DNA of 64,000 nucleotides from assembly GCA_021234155.1 (NCBI GenBank), contig JAJEKV010000005.1:13619449-13683448 (forward strand), read 5' to 3'. This DNA comes from Isoetes taiwanensis. Lineage: Eukaryota; Streptophyta; Lycopodiopsida; Isoetales; Isoetaceae. A program made the position numbers and the translations under genes. The notes under the pieces were generated by a model. The model worked only from the letters and a program-made list of their open reading frames with translations, did no database searches and had not been told where the DNA came from. Below are positions 47,250 through 58,200 of the stretch, in pieces; the first letter of the stretch is position 1, and each line of letters opens with the position of its first letter.

Positions 47250-47520
47250 TTAGGATTGGGGCAAGATGTGACATGTTCATTTTGAACATCATTTCTTCAT
47301 GAGGATTGGGGCAAGATGTGATGTGCGTTTTGAACATCATTTCTTCATCCTTAAATTGTTGCCTTTTTATATATGCAGCATACCGAAAGATAGAAATCAT
47401 GTAGAACAAAAAATTCCTCATGACCGTCATCATTTCTTCATCCTTAAATTGTTGCCCATATTTTATATGCGGCATGCCAAAAGACAGAAATCACGTAGAA
47501 CAATAAATTCCTCATGACCG
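47250..47520 (+). repeat. nested tandem duplications (51-bp and 93-bp periods)
   Basis: 'aggattggggcaagatgtga' followed by 'gaacatcatttcttcat' occurs at 47,250 and 47,301. Then 'catcatttcttcatccttaa' begins two units at 47,335 and 47,428 (period 93), each ending 'attcctcatgaccgtca'. The two series share the word 'catcatttcttcat', so the second probably grew from the first. Confidence 0.85.
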
Positions 47521-48660
47521 TCATTTATCAGCCATCAAAGTAACTACATGAGCATCAGTTATGCACATCTAAAACTTATGCTGTCACCAATTTTTTTTTA
47601 ATCTACAACGTGGATGTCGACATTGTTCTTTGTGCAGGAGAGGATAGAGACAATCAAGCCCTACACATGAGATATGAGGTTGAGTTTACCAGCAGCTAGT
47701 TTACTCGAGCGTTATTGTTTGCTGCTTCAGATTTCAATGACAACTGCTGCTCCACGATCTCTGAATGCTGCATGCTCATGATTGTGGAAGTGCAGTAGGA
47801 AGTTTGAGACATTTGTTCCTAGAAATGTAATGTAAGAAATGTACTCATTCTAACTATCAGATTGCTTCCAATATCCTTGGGAAAAGCCTAAACATGATAT
47901 AACCTGGCTGCATCGGCAGACAATTGCCAAAAGCACAAGCACTTCTCCTGCATTGGGAAACATCAACGATCCTAATAGTAGCATTCGCATAGATGAGCTT
48001 TTTGCACAATGTAAAAGGCATAGAGCCTACCATCATATTTCGTAACTTACATATTAAGTTCACACTGGAGTAAAATCCATGCTAACACTGTACGCATTTG
48101 CCTCTACATAGAACCCTGCATGCAGCGCATATGTCTAAAACACTACGAAGATGTAAACATTTGGCTTCGTGCCAATTAACCATAAGAAATCTATCCTGCT
48201 ATAAACAATTTGCATTCATGTTGGTAAGTGGACTTACAACAACATCCTTCATTTCCTGTGGTAACGCAGCATGTTCACCATTCAAATCCTATATTATCTT
48301 TCCATTTCTCGCAAGGTAAGGATGCACAAACGCCTGCTAAGAAGAAAGTTGGAATTGTGCTTAAATGATTTGGCATTATTCTTAGAATCCCCTGCCAATG
48401 CAATAAGAAGGGCCATTGCAAAAAAAGGAAGAAAAAAGAAACAAAGTATGCAAGGTATTCAACAGCCATGATCATGCTTGGATTATTTGCATTTGAAAGG
48501 CTATTAACCTGGCATTTTCAAGAATCACGTTGCAACAAAGAAGAATAAAAATACTAATGCTAAAGCATCCCCGGACACCTTTTCATTATTTGCCATTCAA
48601 AGGCTACTACTAAAAAACTCTACAGATAAACAAAATGCAGAGATAATACCTGGCCTTTTC
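47521..48660. other. unassigned Helitron interior
   Basis: Frames up to 73 codons without recognised domains. A short A-rich patch lies at 48,417-48,445. Confidence 0.3.
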
Positions 48661-48667
48661 AGAATCT

Positions 48668-48901
48668 TCAATCAAGATGTAGCAGTAAAGAAGAATAAGA
48701 AGAGAATATATAGATCGTTGCACGATCAGTTCTTTCATGCAAGTATCTCCGATTTAGGTGCTTATGGGAAGTCACCAAATCAAAAACAAAATGATGATCA
48801 GTCTCAAATAGATACATTGCATGCTCGGTTCCATCTCCTGGAGCATAGGAAAGCTCGAAAGACTCTAAATATCTTGTCGATTTTCTTACTTTTCTTACCA
48901 T
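48668..48901 (-). pseudogene. open frame next to the captured exon, unrecognised
   Basis: A 77-codon minus frame contains ELSYAPGDGTEHAMYLFETD, which looks protein-like, but shows no known motif. It lies downstream of the exon-like fragment on the same strand and may be 3' sequence of the same captured gene, or chance. Confidence 0.2.
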
Positions 48902-48985
48902 TCCATAACTGTACGCAATTCAGTCAGCCAGACGGCAAGTGAGACTTGCATGTCACCAACCTGTTCGTTTGCCGTTTAGCTTTGA

Positions 48986-49225
48986 TTAGTGCATCTGTTG
49001 GGCCATAAGGTATCCCAATGGCAACACTACCAAAATAAACCCCAGAATAAACCGATTAAAGAACTCCCCATACGATTCTGGCAGCACTTTTTTCTTCTTA
49101 CCCGAACCCTTTGCAATCCATGCCAGGACCAGCTTCCCATGGAGATCCAGTGCAAACCATACCCGATCATCAAAATCCGTATCCAAATCCTTCAGTGTCC
49201 AGAGATGGGGCTTCTGAAAATTTCT
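48986..49225 (-). pseudogene. exon-like fragment with C-terminal membrane segment, possibly captured by the Helitron
   Basis: On the minus strand a pyrimidine-rich tract and TTTTCAG end at about 49,226. The following frame is open to a stop at 48,986: it begins KPHLWTLKDLDTDFDDRVWF, has a basic stretch (GSGKKKKV) and ends with a hydrophobic run, NRFILGFILVVLPLGYLMA, then QQMH and stop. This has the shape of a last exon encoding a tail-anchored membrane protein. I do not recognise the family. Its place inside a likely Helitron, close to the 5' end, fits gene-fragment capture, which Helitrons are known to do. At 75 codons it could still be chance. Confidence 0.4.
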
Positions 49226-49420
49226 ATGTGAAAAACAAACGTGGATCTCTACCTCCTAACTTCAGGCTGTGCGGTTGCTCCTGCTCACACCGAACTCCTG
49301 TATGTCGAACCCTAATCGAGATAGCCACTGAACCACATCAAATCTCAACCATTAAATAAAATGATCAAATCTCAGCCATTGGATCTAGGGCTGGGTCCAA
49401 CACTTACACTATAACTTTAT

Positions 49421-49471
49421 AATACAAGAAATTTATCGCGGCGGCCAAGGCCGCCGCGAACATTTCTCTTT
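49421..49471. repeat. perfect 11-bp palindrome in a 45-bp motif shared with 50,452
   Basis: TCGCGGCGGCC (49,436-49,446), AA, and GGCCGCCGCGA (49,449-49,459) form a perfect stem. It sits between ATACAAGAA and GAACATTTCT, both also found around the weaker palindrome at 50,452-50,493. Read on the minus strand, hairpin, about 7 bases, CTTG, T resembles a Helitron 3' end with CTTG in place of CTAG. Confidence 0.7.
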
Positions 49472-50451
49472 CTCGACTTCCTTGTATTTAGATTAGTTGT
49501 TAAAAGGGGAGTATTGGTAGAGTTATTGGTTTTGTGCCAGTTGAGAGAACATACGTAGACATTTATTTTAATGGTATGACCAATATTTGTCCTCAAACTG
49601 TGTGTTGATTAACACGATGATGACAATTTTGATGGGGTAAGCACTTGGAACATTATATAATAGTCAAAATATGTTTTCATTGTGTGCCCACTTGAGTAAT
49701 GTGCACTTATATCAAGCCAAAATGGCATGAGTTTTGAACGAACCAAACTGTAGTGCTGAATGTCTAAGCTTGAAAGATTTGAATCACAAAATGAATGAAT
49801 TATGAACCATTAGATTGAGAAACTTTACTAATGGTTTTGTGAAAACATCGTTAGGGTCGCATAATCAATGCTTTTGCATCCATCTTTTTGCGGCTTTGAT
49901 GATTCTTTAAGGAAATAGTAGCTTTGAAAATCGGCTATGGCGTAGAAGGATGCTCGGAACAATCATTCCGTGAGATGGCGATGGCTTCATGCTAGAATAG
50001 AGCAAGAGTTCCCCCGCCTCGAGGCAACACTTCCAAGGGTTAATGCGTAGAATCAATATCGGCTAACACGTATATTTATCGTAAATTAGATATCGATAAA
50101 TCGAGTATTCCTCGTCCTTCACCCGTAACACACCTTTGTCTCTCGACTCCCAAAAACTCAAGCAGTGTGCAAAAGTTGCCACAAAATTTCCCTATCGAAA
50201 GTTGCCTTTGCTCTGGATCTTTCGATATGGTGTTGCTTTCGGGAGCGGGTCAGAGCATGAGAAGAGAAAGAAAGACCAAAAAGAATTACCCAATAGTCAT
50301 TAAAGTTAAAGAATTACCCAATAGTTATTAAAGTTAGATAAAAGGCTAGATAAAAGGCTTTTTAATACCATTGAGAAAGTTTAAAAAGGGGCAAGGGCAT
50401 TTATTTTTAAGCAACATGACCTTTAAGGAAAAGGGCATTTTGTTTAAAATA
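49472..50451. other. unassigned; possibly the body of a second Helitron-like element
   Basis: No coding motif. At 50,275-50,330 the word aaagaattacccaatagt is tandemly repeated (28-bp period), followed by two copies of agataaaaggct. Confidence 0.35.
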
Positions 50452-50493
50452 TACAAGAATTTGCTCACGAAGGCCAAGCCGCGAACATTTCTT
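50452..50493. repeat. second copy of the palindromic motif
   Basis: ATACAAGAATTTGCTCACGA, continuing AGGCCAAGCCGCGAACATTTCT, matches the motif at 49,423, but the palindrome has lost most of its left arm. Confidence 0.6.
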
Positions 50494-52252
50494 TAGTCCT
50501 AACCCTCGTGAAAGTTGGCCCGAGTCTATGTTCTAGTTTTGTATAGCAATGGATTTATTATAGTCCGCATTGGGACGAGTTGATCATGATACTTATTTTT
50601 GCCGTGAGCATACAATACGCTCATTAGAAGTCCGCTCAATAGTTTCGCCCAAATAAATACACTGAATTTAGTATGTTGATAAGGCCTATGATGGGAATGT
50701 GAATAATCCTCGGTAGAAAGCCAATTTTAATGAGACATACATACGCATTTCGCGGTTTTATTAAAATTGCAAATTGTAGAGTACTTTTAGTAGACTCAAC
50801 GTCCAAGGTTGCAAACTGTATGAGTGTTCTCAAAAGTTTCTAATATGTGAGCACAATATTGAAGACTTGTAGTAGTTAAACCGCCAATTGTTGAGTTGGG
50901 AACTGAGAAATGGTTGAAAAAGTCCTTATATATCATTTTAGCACCAAATATAAAGTGATTGAGTGTATACCCCAATGTTTGAATTGCACAAAATCATCTG
51001 ATGAAACTTTGAGTCTTTATCTAAGATTTAAAATTTCAACATTGAAATATAAATCGGTCTCAAAGTATAGTTGTTGCCCTATGTTGTTTATTTTGCATCG
51101 ACCTCGGTTGAGGTGCAGAATTAAAATGATATCTAATGGGCGTAGAAATAATTTAGCTTTTAAGGATTTAAATATCATAGAGTAAAAGTGTGAGCACCAA
51201 GCGGGTGGCTTGTTCATCACACGATTTAGGGAGGAAAACATGCTGGAACGTAGTGTGTCTTGCCGATTTGGCAGCCTTCCTTGATTGACGCCTCGTCACT
51301 ACCACGTGGTCGTGAATCCAAATCCAGGAAGGCGGTTCGCATTAAATTCGCCTCTGCTCATCCAAGGTTTTTGAATCAAAAAGATACCTCATCGATTCAT
51401 CTATTTGCCCAGCAAGCAATAGAGGTGTTTTCAACTTATGTACTTCCTCTTGTTTGTGCCTTATCACAGGTTTTGGCTTTATCCTGTTTTGGCGAGAATA
51501 GGAAGCACAAACCAGATGCTTGGGGATGAAGCTTGGCTACTACGATTTGTGAGCCCCATGCACCTGGATCTACTTGCCCCAAAATAGACGCCTTTTGCTA
51601 ATCCCAGGCGTAGCTCGATTCGCATGCCTCGAAGCGACCATTAGAACATGGGTAAGGTTTAATTTTTGCACCTCAAGAACCCCGGCCAATAGGGGATGCA
51701 TCTGTATTTATATTATCTAAATTGGTGTCGGCCCACCCTTTTTAGCCCGAATCCTTCCTCTTTTTTGTATGTGCGGGGCCATTTCTCAAGCATTAATCCA
51801 AGTAGGGTCGTGGTATGAAGCAAAAGAGTCACTTGGTTCACACTGCCTTCAAGGTACTTTGTTTGGCGGAGAAGGGCCAGCAAGCCTTAGAAGGAGGGAC
51901 ATAGAAGGAAGGGGTAAACACGTAGAGAGAGCATAGGAATTTGCAAAAAAATTAGACCTCACGATTGTAGACGCAGCGGTTCGACTATAAAATTCCGCTT
52001 GGGTTGGGTTGCTTCTAAAACATACAGAGTCCATTCAAACACTCATCTATAACATAAACGAAGAGGGTAAAAAATACGTAAAAAGGATCCGGGTTGTCTA
52101 TCTAATCCACTTTGGGCATGTTCCTGCAAATAATTCCTAGAAGACAATTATGGTAGACATTTCTAAACAATGGGCTTTGAAACTGTGATACGATTGTATC
52201 CAATAGGGCTTTCTTTGGAATTTAGAGATCCATCAAGAAGAATGTATCACGT
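50494..52252. other. unassigned sequence
   Basis: Frames at 50,910-51,185 and 51,260-51,529 (plus, 91 and 89 codons) show no domain. Nothing else could be supported. Confidence 0.3.
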
Positions 52253-52385
52253 AGGCCGATTTTGAGGCCCATCAAGTCAATTTAAACTACGGACCGATTT
52301 GGTGGTTTTAGTCAGAGGGCACATCAATAGCATGGCAAATAGCAAGCAAACTAGAGTTTAGAGGCCGATTTTGAGGCCCATCAAG
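52253..52385 (+). repeat. 24-bp exact repeat at 109-bp spacing
   Basis: aggccgattttgaggcccat followed by caag occurs at 52,253-52,276 and 52,362-52,385 without mismatch. Confidence 0.85.
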
Positions 52386-52714
52386 AAAAAACAGGCTTCA
52401 AATGTCTCGATTTGATGCCTCTAAGGCCCAATTTGTGGCAAGTAGACCTGATTTCTTTGCTTTAAACTGTAAGGCATCCTCCCGCTCGTATAGAATAACA
52501 AATAGCATTACCCGGGAAGCTTTTCCTCATAGTTTTGTTGATTCCTGCGGCGTTTTTGAAGCGGCCTCAAGAGACCCATAGTGTGGATTCTTCTCCTCGC
52601 CATTCTCTAGCTCCAGCTTCTTCAAATCGGTGCGGTGCCAGGCCCTGTGCCCACGTCTTACGCTTCAAAACCAAAGCGGAGTTCAAGCACAGTCGGCTAT
52701 GGCCGGGCGTCGGG

Positions 52715-52800
52715 TCAGCAATAAATGCATGTATTAATGGCGGCAATAAATGCATCAATCTGTCATAAATGCCTAATCCGCCATAAATGCCTAAATCGCA
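52715..52800 (+). repeat. short degenerate tandem repeats (ATAAATGC)
   Basis: The word ATAAATGC appears four times in about 75 bases, twice preceded by GGCAATA-like and twice by CGTCA/CGCCA-like sequence. Slippage is likely. Confidence 0.7.
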
Positions 52801-53159
52801 AGCGTGTCATTCCCTTTGTAATTTGTAAGGAAGAAATTACACTCCGCCGAAAATGTATCCGCTTATAATAGGAAGGATAGGGCTAAAGGGGGGTATTAAA
52901 ATAGGAAACTTATCTTCGCTTAAAGTATCAAAACTATAAATAAAGGTGAACTATTTTCAATCTGGGCGCAACGTGAAAGGGGCGAAAGGAGTTTTTGAAC
53001 CACTGGCCGAGCACTGCCCAGCAAATATAGAGACAAATTGGCAAATTCTCCTTTCATGTGAATCTTTGGATGCTACGGTAACTCCCAAGACCAACTCCGA
53101 CATCATTAGACTAATTCCGGCCCCCGATCCGGCCTCGGCTAATTCTTTTGGGGGGAATA

Positions 53160-53775
53160 ATCTTCCGGACTATCTTTTGGTGTCTCCGGGAAAAACCGGG
53201 GAATTGAAGCTAAAAATAAATTGCTTTGCATTATCAAATTCGAGCTCAAAGTTCCACCTCGTCTTCTAGTATCTTGTTGTTGGGAGTTTTTGCCATCTGT
53301 TCTTGGAAAACTCTTTCCTAGCTAGGGCAGAGTTTTGAACCCCTTTTGGTAGAAAACCTTTTCGCGGGGCAAGAAGCTTTTCTTTGGGCGCAAAGAGGTT
53401 CTCCCCGAAAATTCCCAGACTTGCCATAGCGAGATTACGTGCCTAAAGCTCTATACTTAGTTAAAAGTCATTTTTATTACCGCTTTCGAAATGTTTTGGG
53501 TAGGGGTAGGAATTCATACATCCCAACAATTTCTTGCTAATATGGGTCTTGGATTTGCTACAACGACATATGCCACCGGTCGAATGCTGAAAAAGAAAGA
53601 CAATTTCGCATGGAAAATCTGATATACTTGATTTCTAGCTATAACAATCTGTGCTAGGAAGCCAAAAGCTTCAACTCACACACAGAGAAAGACCTCAATT
53701 GTGGGCCGGTAACCCTCCGGACTATAATGGTGTCTCTGGAAAAAAACCGTGAATGGAGCTCAAAATCTGATTGCC
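53160..53775 (+). repeat. two diverged copies of a segment of about 60 bp
   Basis: 'ggactat' then 'tggtgtctc', 'aaaaaccg' and 'gaagcta/ggagctc' occur at 53,167 and 53,718, about 552 bp apart. Both are preceded by 'cc' and followed by 'attgc'. They might be parts of a longer, badly worn duplication. Confidence 0.55.
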
Positions 53776-54240
53776 TCAAAGACGGATTTAGCCTCGAAAA
53801 AGCCCAGAAAGTACCCGAGGATTCTAGAGTGAAATTTTTTTGAAGCCCACCCGACTCATACAATGAAAGATTTAAAGCTTTTGAAGCACTGGGCCACTAG
53901 ACAAGCATTTTTGTTTCATACATACATCCTAGTGTTCATTCCACTTAGAGTTAAAGAATGCTAGGGTGTCCTACATTTGGCCAAATGTAAAGTAAAAGAT
54001 GTATCGCATTTCAAATATATAACTGATTTTTCCCATGTACATAATAGCATTATTAAGAAATCTTTTTTCAGAGACTACTTGCCCCGTCAACTAAAACGCA
54101 ATCATGAACTAGGTTCGATTCCATTTCCATCAGCTCTAATCACTCCAAGAAACACATGTACATTAGGAGGATTTTCCACTTTCTGGCTAAAACTTCACCC
54201 AGCTCCAGGATTTTCCTCCTCCTTGCCGGGATTCCTCTAG

Positions 54241-55504
54241 TTGACCTTAAACCACACAAGAACCATGACAAACGACGAAGGGATGGGAATGGCACAAGAA
54301 GATTGCAATATTGGGAATGTGACAAAGAAAATGAAGTGCAAGATTGATGGAATTGTTAAATTTATATACGATCAGGTTCAAGATTTATGTCCGGTGCAAA
54401 GGATGGCTTTAACGGTTAACATTGTTCAGGATAAAAGGCTACACTTCTTTTTTGAACTTGCCATTGGAAACTCAACGCAACCCATTGTGAAGGACACCAT
54501 GCTACACAATATCCAGAAAAGTCTGCATGAAGTAAAACAAGCAAATAGCAATGATAAAATAGCAGCTAAACATTCCTTGTTATCAATGATTGTTAGTGAG
54601 AATAGGAAACTCAAGCAGGATGTATCTGATATATATTGAAGTACGTCCAATGTGGCAGAAAGCAGAAAATGTGTTGAAAGACAAGTTGTGTTTCTATAGT
54701 TTTAGTTTCTGTAGTTCCCAAATACATTCTAGTACATTCTAAGCTTTTTTGAACTCAAGATGCTGTGCAATACATAAAAGTATTCAAAAGTACTTCCATC
54801 TATAAGAAGAGTATTGAATATCTGCATCTGTTACACAGTAACATTGTGTGTACCCTGGTTACATATTGAGTTTTGTATGTCATCTGAAGTGAATTTCAAT
54901 ATATTGTCTACATATTTATACACATCATGTATTGTAATATACGTTGTGTTATAGTAGTTGAATGTACATCAAGTCATGGCCTGACTGCCATAGTTCCTAA
55001 TGCAATCTCTGCAGCACCTTTGAATTCGAAAATTGATTTAGTTTATGCTTTACTTATACATGCTGCTTTCTTGCTTGTAGAGTGAATTATACGAAATGTC
55101 CAAAGATGAACATCCTGAAGTGCAGATTAGTGGCAGAATGTTTGAGCTACTTAAGCCTACGTGTGAGAGAAGGTTGAAGGAGAGGAACATATACTGTTGC
55201 ATGAAACATGAACAAGCTAAGCTAGATGGGAAAGCATTTAACATCCTAAGGAGCAAATTTCATGCCAATTGTACATGTTTTTGTGGTGTTTATGTTGCAG
55301 ATGAGAACAATGGTGTCTGTCTGCCAAGCTCCTTGTAAAACATTTCAAAATGTTAGCTCTATGTGGAGAGCTATGGTCTGTAATAAGGAAGGTGAAGAGT
55401 GGCACAATTTGGACTGTGTTAAAGGAGAGTGCCAGAGCTGTGGCACTAAAAATATTCAAATTTATCCTAAGGAGAAAGAGTCACAAAATGAGAACATTGA
55501 ATGA
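54241..55504 (+). pseudogene. two-exon Cys/His-rich protein gene or fragment, one frameshift
   Basis: Exon 1 (54,241-54,621) is open from just after a pyrimidine tract and AG; its first ATG is 54,265. It is rich in Lys and Gln (KHSLLSMIVSENRKLKQD). A GT at 54,622 and a good acceptor, TTTCTTGCTTGTAG ending at 55,080, define a 459-bp intron that joins in the same frame. Exon 2 starts SELYEMSKDEHPEVQISGRM and carries many Cys/His residues: NIYCCMKHE, HANCTCFCG, then, after a +1 frame change near 55,315-55,330, CQAPC, MVCNKEGEEWHNLDCVKGEC and QSCG. The C..C and W-H-C-C-C spacing suggests zinc binding. I do not recognise the family. It ends 120 bp before the gypsy LTR, so the remainder of a locus may have been displaced. 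The frameshift could be decay or a sequencing error. Confidence 0.5.
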
Positions 55505-55625
55505 CAAATATACAAATGCGTGAACGAACCTTCCAAAGTGCCCATCTATTCATTACTTAATTTCTTCCCACCATTTGCTTTATTCAAACTCAAGACCTTG
55601 GACCATTGAATTTTTACTATTGCAC

Positions 55626-57233
55626 TGGTGGCGCTCCACGAACATATACGACCCTGGGCGATACATCTGAGGACTTTCCCTCCCATGGCGACCAATCCGC
55701 CCGGCGGGGGCCCTCCGGCTAACTTCGGGCCATCTATAATAAGACGCTCAAGGAAGGGACACAGAGGGGTCATTCGCCCACGCCTTCAATGGGCTCCTAT
55801 GTCGGCGGAAGCATGAATACAAGGGTTAGCACACAAAAGATAAATCACATATAAATAACCACCACGAAGGGTGGCTATCCATCCATCCCAATACCAATCG
55901 GCAAAAGAATATACATCTAAACCTAAGAAAACACCCCAAACCTCGTGTTCTACCCCTGCCGGACTCCATTGAGGATCGACCGACGGTTGGGCCTCAAGAG
56001 ATCAGCCCGACCGAGTCTTGGCATGGCGTTGGCTGGCGTAGAACATCGGGCTAAGTTGTCCACTCCATCCGCCCCTCCCGTGCACACTTTGCGGATGGGT
56101 CAATTCACACTATGGCCGCTATAGCCTTCCGGAGCAGGGCCCGGGGCATCACCCTCGCCGAGCCTACTCCGGGTTCATGAAGCCCCGTCCAGATGAGGCG
56201 GAGTGAGGGAAGCGCCCCTTCCGTGATTCACATGGTTCCATGGGTGAGTTAGAGAATACGCGTCGCATCAGCACCCCCCGATCCGTGCAGACTTACTCAC
56301 CCTAAATCTACTCAAAGTGCAAAGGTGCCCCCATACCTGGGTCACACCACTACACCCAGTGGAGTGTCGGACCCATACCCGCCCCTCTACGGACCCGGGC
56401 CATCAGGCCTAGCTCACAATAGGAGTCTCGTGAGCCTTTATGTTCGTGGCAAGACCCCACCTCCACTTCACCACCGTGTTCCTATCGGGTGCTAAGCCAC
56501 CATAGCATCTATGACCCTGGCTCTTGTGCACAAGCCGCATTTAATCCGATAATACAGGGGCTCTATCTAGGAGCATACTACAATAAATGGGCTCGAGGTC
56601 TCTACCCCCTTAATTCCCCATTTCGAGGAATAATACTAGGCAAAGAACCATCAATCCATCCTTTGGAAGCAATCCCGTCGTCAGAATATAAAGAGAACGA
56701 ACTTACCTTTACAATCAATGGTTAGTTCCTCACGAGTATAAACACAGAAAAAACAGACAACCAACCCAACATGTGCCCAACAAAGGCGCTATCCTAGAAT
56801 TTACAACTACACTAGCCACCCACATTGTTTCTGCTGACCCGTTATCATTGGGATTTCCATCTTCTGGCCTTGGTGTTCAGCTCTTGGTCACAAGGGTGGC
56901 GTCCAACTACTCAAGGTGGCGCCGATTCTGGTCACAAGGGTGGCGCCCAAACGCAAGGTGAATAGTGGCTGATATGGGGGTGATCCAATCATGGGTCTCA
57001 ATTAGCATTACCATGTTAGCCCATCGATGGTGACCACGTGGGCGCCTTCCCAAACCATAATTAACTTAATTATGCCTTTTAAATATGAGTTCCTTAATTA
57101 TAGGGTATTATCCTTAATGATAATCCCTTTTAAGTCAACCCCCTAGGTTACCATACCCCATGGTGGCGTATCTATACTGGGTGACGTGTCAATGTATTTA
57201 TATGTATACCGTATAAATACTTGGAACGTCACA
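55626..57233 (-). mobile_element. 3' LTR of the gypsy element
   Basis: On the minus strand the LTR starts TGTGACGTTCCAAGTATTTA at 57,233, directly after the polypurine tract, and ends near 55,626 where the terminal ...CGTCACA has worn to ...CGCCACCA. Its length of 1,608 bp equals that of the solo LTR at 20,227-21,834. AT-rich words such as TATTTATA near 57,210 are at the U3 start; I could not pick a certain TATA box or R region. Confidence 0.85.
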
Positions 57234-57247
57234 TTCTCCCCTCCTTA
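57234..57247 (-). other. gypsy polypurine tract
   Basis: TAAGGAGGGGAGAA on the minus strand, ending exactly where the LTR TGTGACG begins. It is the primer for second-strand synthesis and fixes both the LTR boundary and the element orientation. Confidence 0.85.
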
Positions 57248-57387
57248 GAATTAATGCTGTCCTCAGCATTAGGGTTAGATACAAATGTAGTAAATGACGT
57301 TATGAAGGAAGGAAATTCCTTATTTCGTAAGGTAATATATTAAAACTTCAAAGTTTAGAACAATTTAAGCACTAAAGTGCAGTTCAC

Positions 57388-57936
57388 ATGATTATCATAC
57401 TTCAAAAAAAAGTTCAAGGACCAAAATCCAATAGCAACATCAGTGGAACAATAAACAAAACATGTAGACAACATAAAGTGAAGAATTCGGGCCATCAGCA
57501 ACCCTCTAACATGGGCAGGTCAATGCATCGCTTCACCGGCCCGCATATGTCAATATATCACCAGATAGATAAAATGATTAGGTTGTGGTTGAAGGGTCCA
57601 CCCCCAGAAGAAAATAAAAGAAAATGTATCTACAAGGTACCATGCCTATGGTTCGCAATTCATTCGCGAAGGAATGGTCAAGTTCCTATTATAGCCAAGA
57701 TGAATGCGGCTATGAACTACATGCTTTACAAGCACCGCGGTCGGTCCACATTGACACATTGTGTTTACCACGCCCTAAGGAACACGAAGGTGATCCCATC
57801 ATCGGTAATCGTTGTTAACTACGATGCATCTACCCTCTACGATTCTCGTGAATCAAGTCTTCAAGCTTACCGAGGAGTCGGGGTTGATAGCATCGTTGAT
57901 GGTGCGGCCTTGAGATTCGCGCATGAAACCGGATAG
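57388..57936 (+). CDS. antisense open frame between integrase and 3' LTR (182 codons)
   Basis: This is the longest uninterrupted frame of the window. It runs opposite to gag-pol in the spacer between the integrase end and the polypurine tract. The protein is basic in its first half (KTCRQHKVKNSG, KGPPPEENKRKCIYKVPCLW) and has no recognised domain, signal or membrane segment. Some plant gypsy elements (for example maize Grande) are known to carry extra genes in antisense in this spacer, so a function is possible. However, in 128 kb of scanned strands one frame of this length may arise by chance, and I see no codon evidence. Treat as hypothetical. Confidence 0.25.
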   Translation: MIIILQKKVQGPKSNSNISGTINKTCRQHKVKNSGHQQPSNMGRSMHRFTGPHMSIYHQIDKMIRLWLKGPPPEENKRKCIYKVPCLWFAIHSRRNGQVPIIAKMNAAMNYMLYKHRGRSTLTHCVYHALRNTKVIPSSVIVVNYDASTLYDSRESSLQAYRGVGVDSIVDGAALRFAHETG

Positions 57937-57959
57937 TGCTTCTCAAGATCTGTTTTGCA

Positions 57960-58200
57960 TCACCCACGTAGCATCCTCCACCGGCAAGTGTTTCCACTTG
58001 ACCAAGTATTGCAACATTTGAGTCCTCCCCGGTGCTTATAAGCTCGATCAAGAAGAGCTTCGTGCATTATCTCTAGCTGCTCCTCTCTCATTTCCAAAGG
58101 GTTGGGGTTTCCAAAACCTCCTCTCGGATCGTGGGTGTGCTGCTTTAGAAGACTCACATGAAAAACCTTGTGGATCTTTAAGCCGGGTGGCAAGTCCAGG
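57960..58200 (-). pseudogene. integrase C-terminal region with chromodomain-like tail
   Basis: The minus strand reads PPGLKIHKVFHVSLLKQHTH, the standard end of gypsy integrases (L...IH.VFHVS.LK), then LEMREEQLEIM and ALLDRAYKHRGGL. After a frame change comes QYLVKWKHLPVEDATW, which matches the chromodomain core YLVKWKG.P..ATWE. In chromoviruses this module guides integration to heterochromatin marks. At least one frameshift separates the two halves. Confidence 0.8.

Larger units (their letters stand above)
46226..49429 (-). mobile_element. probable non-autonomous Helitron
   Basis: The 3' end is at 46,226. At the other side the minus strand starts TCTTGTATTATAAAGTTATA near 49,429, continuing GGACCCAGCCCTAGATCCAA near 49,400; Helitron 5' ends begin with TC and an AT-rich stretch. 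No Rep/helicase motif is visible, so it would depend on another element. Inside are several tandem repeats and an exon-like fragment. The 5' limit is less sure than the 3' limit, because the TC overlaps the edge of a palindromic motif that recurs at 50,454. Confidence 0.5.

Noticed and set aside
54100-54135. GGTTCGATTCC, a tRNA B-box-like word
   Set aside because: No A box, acceptor stem or cloverleaf can be formed around it.
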